A model generated the notes under the pieces. The model saw nothing but the letters and a program-made list of their open reading frames with translations. It did no database searches and was not told where the DNA came from. A stretch of DNA of 7,493 nt from Firmicutes bacterium UBA3941 (GTDB taxonomy: Bacteria > Bacillota > Clostridia > Caldicoprobacterales > UBA3941): NCBI GenBank assembly GCA_002385665.1, contig DGDX01000060.1:1-7493 (forward strand), given 5' to 3'. The position numbers and the translations under genes were made by a program. Shown here one piece after another: positions 6,263 through 7,493 of the stretch. Positions within the stretch are counted from its first letter, which is position 1. Each line of letters opens with the position of its first letter.

Positions 6263-6933
6263 ATCAACCTATACCCCTCACCTTTATTGGTTTTAATATA
6301 ACCTTCCAATCCTATGGTTTTGAGTTTCCTCCGTAAACGGTTCACATTTACCGTAAGGGTATTATCATCTACAAAGCTCTCATCATCCCACAAGGCTCTG
6401 ATAAGCCGTGTACGGGAAACAACTTTACTTCCATTTCTCATCAGCACGGTCAGTATTTTCCCTTCGTTGGGTGTCAACTCGATCTCCTTTTCCCCACAAA
6501 TAACCTTTAAGCGCTCTATATCATATATCAGATCCTTGTATTGCTGTATATTTAAGGTTTGATCGCTATAGGAATAGGCTCTGCGCAGGGCTGCCTGTAC
6601 CTTTGCAATGAGTAAATCCATTGAGAAGGGCTTTTCTATGTAGTCGTCCCCTCCTTGCGATATGGCTCGTATTTTATCGCTATCCGTATCCCTCGATGAG
6701 ATAAATATAATCGGTATATTGGAAAGCTGTCTAATCTTTGCACACCAGTAAAAACCATCGTAATATGGTAGGTTAATATCAATGAGTACAAGATGGGGTT
6801 GAAAGGAAGCATAATCCGATATCACATCTTCAAAATTCAAAACCTTAAAGGTCTTATATCCCCATTTATTTAATTTTTCTTCTATAATAGAGGATATCGT
6901 TGTATCATCTTCTACTATTAGGATTTTATACAT
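6259..6933 (-). CDS. OmpR-family response regulator of the Bce-type system
   Basis: This 224-residue regulator has a receiver domain at about 1-118: acidic pocket Glu8/Asp9/Asp10, phosphorylation site Asp52 (LIDINLP), switch residue Ser79 and Lys101 (EKPF). A winged-helix OmpR/PhoB-type DNA-binding domain follows at about 125-224: ELTPNEGKIL, the recognition-helix region DNTLTVNVNRLRRKL and the GEGYRLI ending. It is expected to be phosphorylated by the kinase encoded after it and to activate the transporter promoter through the 5179-5192 operator. I chose ATG 6933 because the protein then starts MYKILIVEDD, as is usual for the family, with GGAG nine bases upstream. A TTG at 6948 would add five residues and overlap that ribosome site. 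No confident promoter or TnACA-N4-TGTnA site was found in the 81 bases upstream, so it may be co-transcribed with the lipoprotein gene or use a promoter I cannot recognise. Confidence 0.93.
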   Translation of the reverse strand: MYKILIVEDDTTISSIIEEKLNKWGYKTFKVLNFEDVISDYASFQPHLVLIDINLPYYDGFYWCAKIRQLSNIPIIFISSRDTDSDKIRAISQGGDDYIEKPFSMDLLIAKVQAALRRAYSYSDQTLNIQQYKDLIYDIERLKVICGEKEIELTPNEGKILTVLMRNGSKVVSRTRLIRALWDDESFVDDNTLTVNVNRLRRKLKTIGLEGYIKTNKGEGYRLI

Positions 6934-7014
6934 ACCTGACCACTCCAATTTAGTCCCGGTTCCACCCTTAGCTGTCTACCCATGTCCATTATTTGTAAGG
7001 AAAGCGGCATAATA

Positions 7015-7493
7015 TTATGTATCTAACTTATAATAGTGCAGTGTATTATTATCTATATCGTATATAGCAATGGTGAAATTGAATGACATGCGGTTGAATA
7101 ATTCTGTATCATCTTTTTCATCTGTACTCTCCGAATGCCTATCAAGGAAAAAATAATACCCATTACTTATCCATGGGAAATACCTATCTCCATTTTCATC
7201 TTTAACAAGGGGACCAAACATCCCAGATTCGCTTTTCTCACCATATACGGCAATGTACAAATTGTCGGTTAAGGGTAACTTTTTCCAGCCCTTATTATTC
7301 TCAATCCCTTCCACAAGAACTTTACTCTCATCATCGGGAAATGCCATTTTTATGTAGGTATCACCATCTCCATGAAACCCTCCATGAGAATCCATGCTTT
7401 GTAATATAGTTGCGCTTGATAGATCAATACCCAGAGTATCTGCAATGTCATCCCTTGAATTGCATAATTGACTTAATGAACAACCCGTTGTCA
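7015..7493 (-). CDS. Probable secreted lipoprotein of unknown function, 5' end outside window
   Basis: The frame is open from the window edge, giving 158 visible residues. It begins TTGCSLSQLCNSRDD, where TTGC could be the lipobox at the end of a signal peptide lying outside the window. An internal ATG at 7395 has no special support as a start, since the conserved-looking sequence continues upstream of it. The mature part has a striking SHGGFHGDGDTYIKMAF stretch, a W..LPLTDNLYIAVYG segment, NGYYFFLDRHSES, and a FNFTIAIYDIDNNTLHYYKLDT ending. I have a sense of similar uncharacterised proteins in Clostridia but know no function or fold. It is rich in aromatic and Asp residues and has no membrane helix, so it should sit outside the cell. 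It ends 81 bases before the response regulator in the same direction, with no clear terminator between, so an accessory role is conceivable but unproven. Confidence 0.75.
   Translation of the reverse strand, partial: TTGCSLSQLCNSRDDIADTLGIDLSSATILQSMDSHGGFHGDGDTYIKMAFPDDESKVLVEGIENNKGWKKLPLTDNLYIAVYGEKSESGMFGPLVKDENGDRYFPWISNGYYFFLDRHSESTDEKDDTELFNRMSFNFTIAIYDIDNNTLHYYKLDT

Noticed and set aside
6314..6562. Plus-strand open frame inside the response regulator gene
   Set aside because: It is antisense to the DNA-binding domain and no ribosome site was noted.
6934..7014. Possible BceR site (TTACA half-site) upstream of the response regulator
   Set aside because: Only one half-site is present; the second half reads ATGGA, not TGTnA, and no -35/-10 pair accompanies it.

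Overview
The window is AT-rich DNA (clearly below 50% GC). Every convincing gene lies on the minus strand, most have strong GGAG-type ribosome binding sites, and the protein families are typical of low-GC Gram-positive bacteria. I infer a Firmicute, most likely a member of the Clostridia; the genus cannot be read from the sequence. Because transcription runs right to left, the high-coordinate end is upstream.

At 7015-7493 is the 3' part of a gene for a probable secreted lipoprotein of unknown function, with its 5' end outside the window. Next comes a complete Bce-type peptide-antibiotic sensing and resistance module. An OmpR-family response regulator (6259-6933) and a short intramembrane-sensing histidine kinase (5234-6262) overlap by ATGA. 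A 149-base gap follows. It holds a strong promoter, a near-perfect BceR-type operator and a weaker second copy exactly 20 bp closer to the promoter. Then come the ABC ATPase (4326-5084) and its 10-helix permease with a large extracellular domain (2359-4329), again overlapping by ATGA. The expected logic is that the transporter complex detects an antimicrobial peptide, the kinase reads the transporter state, and the regulator switches on the transporter pair.

A hairpin (2295-2319) closes the transporter operon. Downstream is a broken P-loop kinase gene (1939-2123). It keeps the N-terminal Walker A region and the C-terminal tail but has lost the middle, and the two parts are in different frames joined at a textbook A-AAA-AAG slippery sequence. 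Then follow a GyrI-like small-molecule-binding protein (1262-1885) and a GNAT acetyltransferase (396-1037), the latter with a promoter-proximal palindrome. A good extended -10 promoter (338-367) then leads into the first 51 codons of another lipoprotein (1-155), cut by the window edge.

Several starts were moved by ribosome-binding-site evidence: the regulator to ATG 6933, the GyrI-like gene to GTG 1885, the acetyltransferase to ATG 1037 and the kinase remnant to ATG 2123. No rRNA, tRNA, CRISPR array, insertion sequence or phage gene was seen, and no gene-free stretch exceeds 300 bases. The most notable points are the tandem operator architecture and the slippery-junction kinase remnant. I do not see a clearly new multi-gene system.
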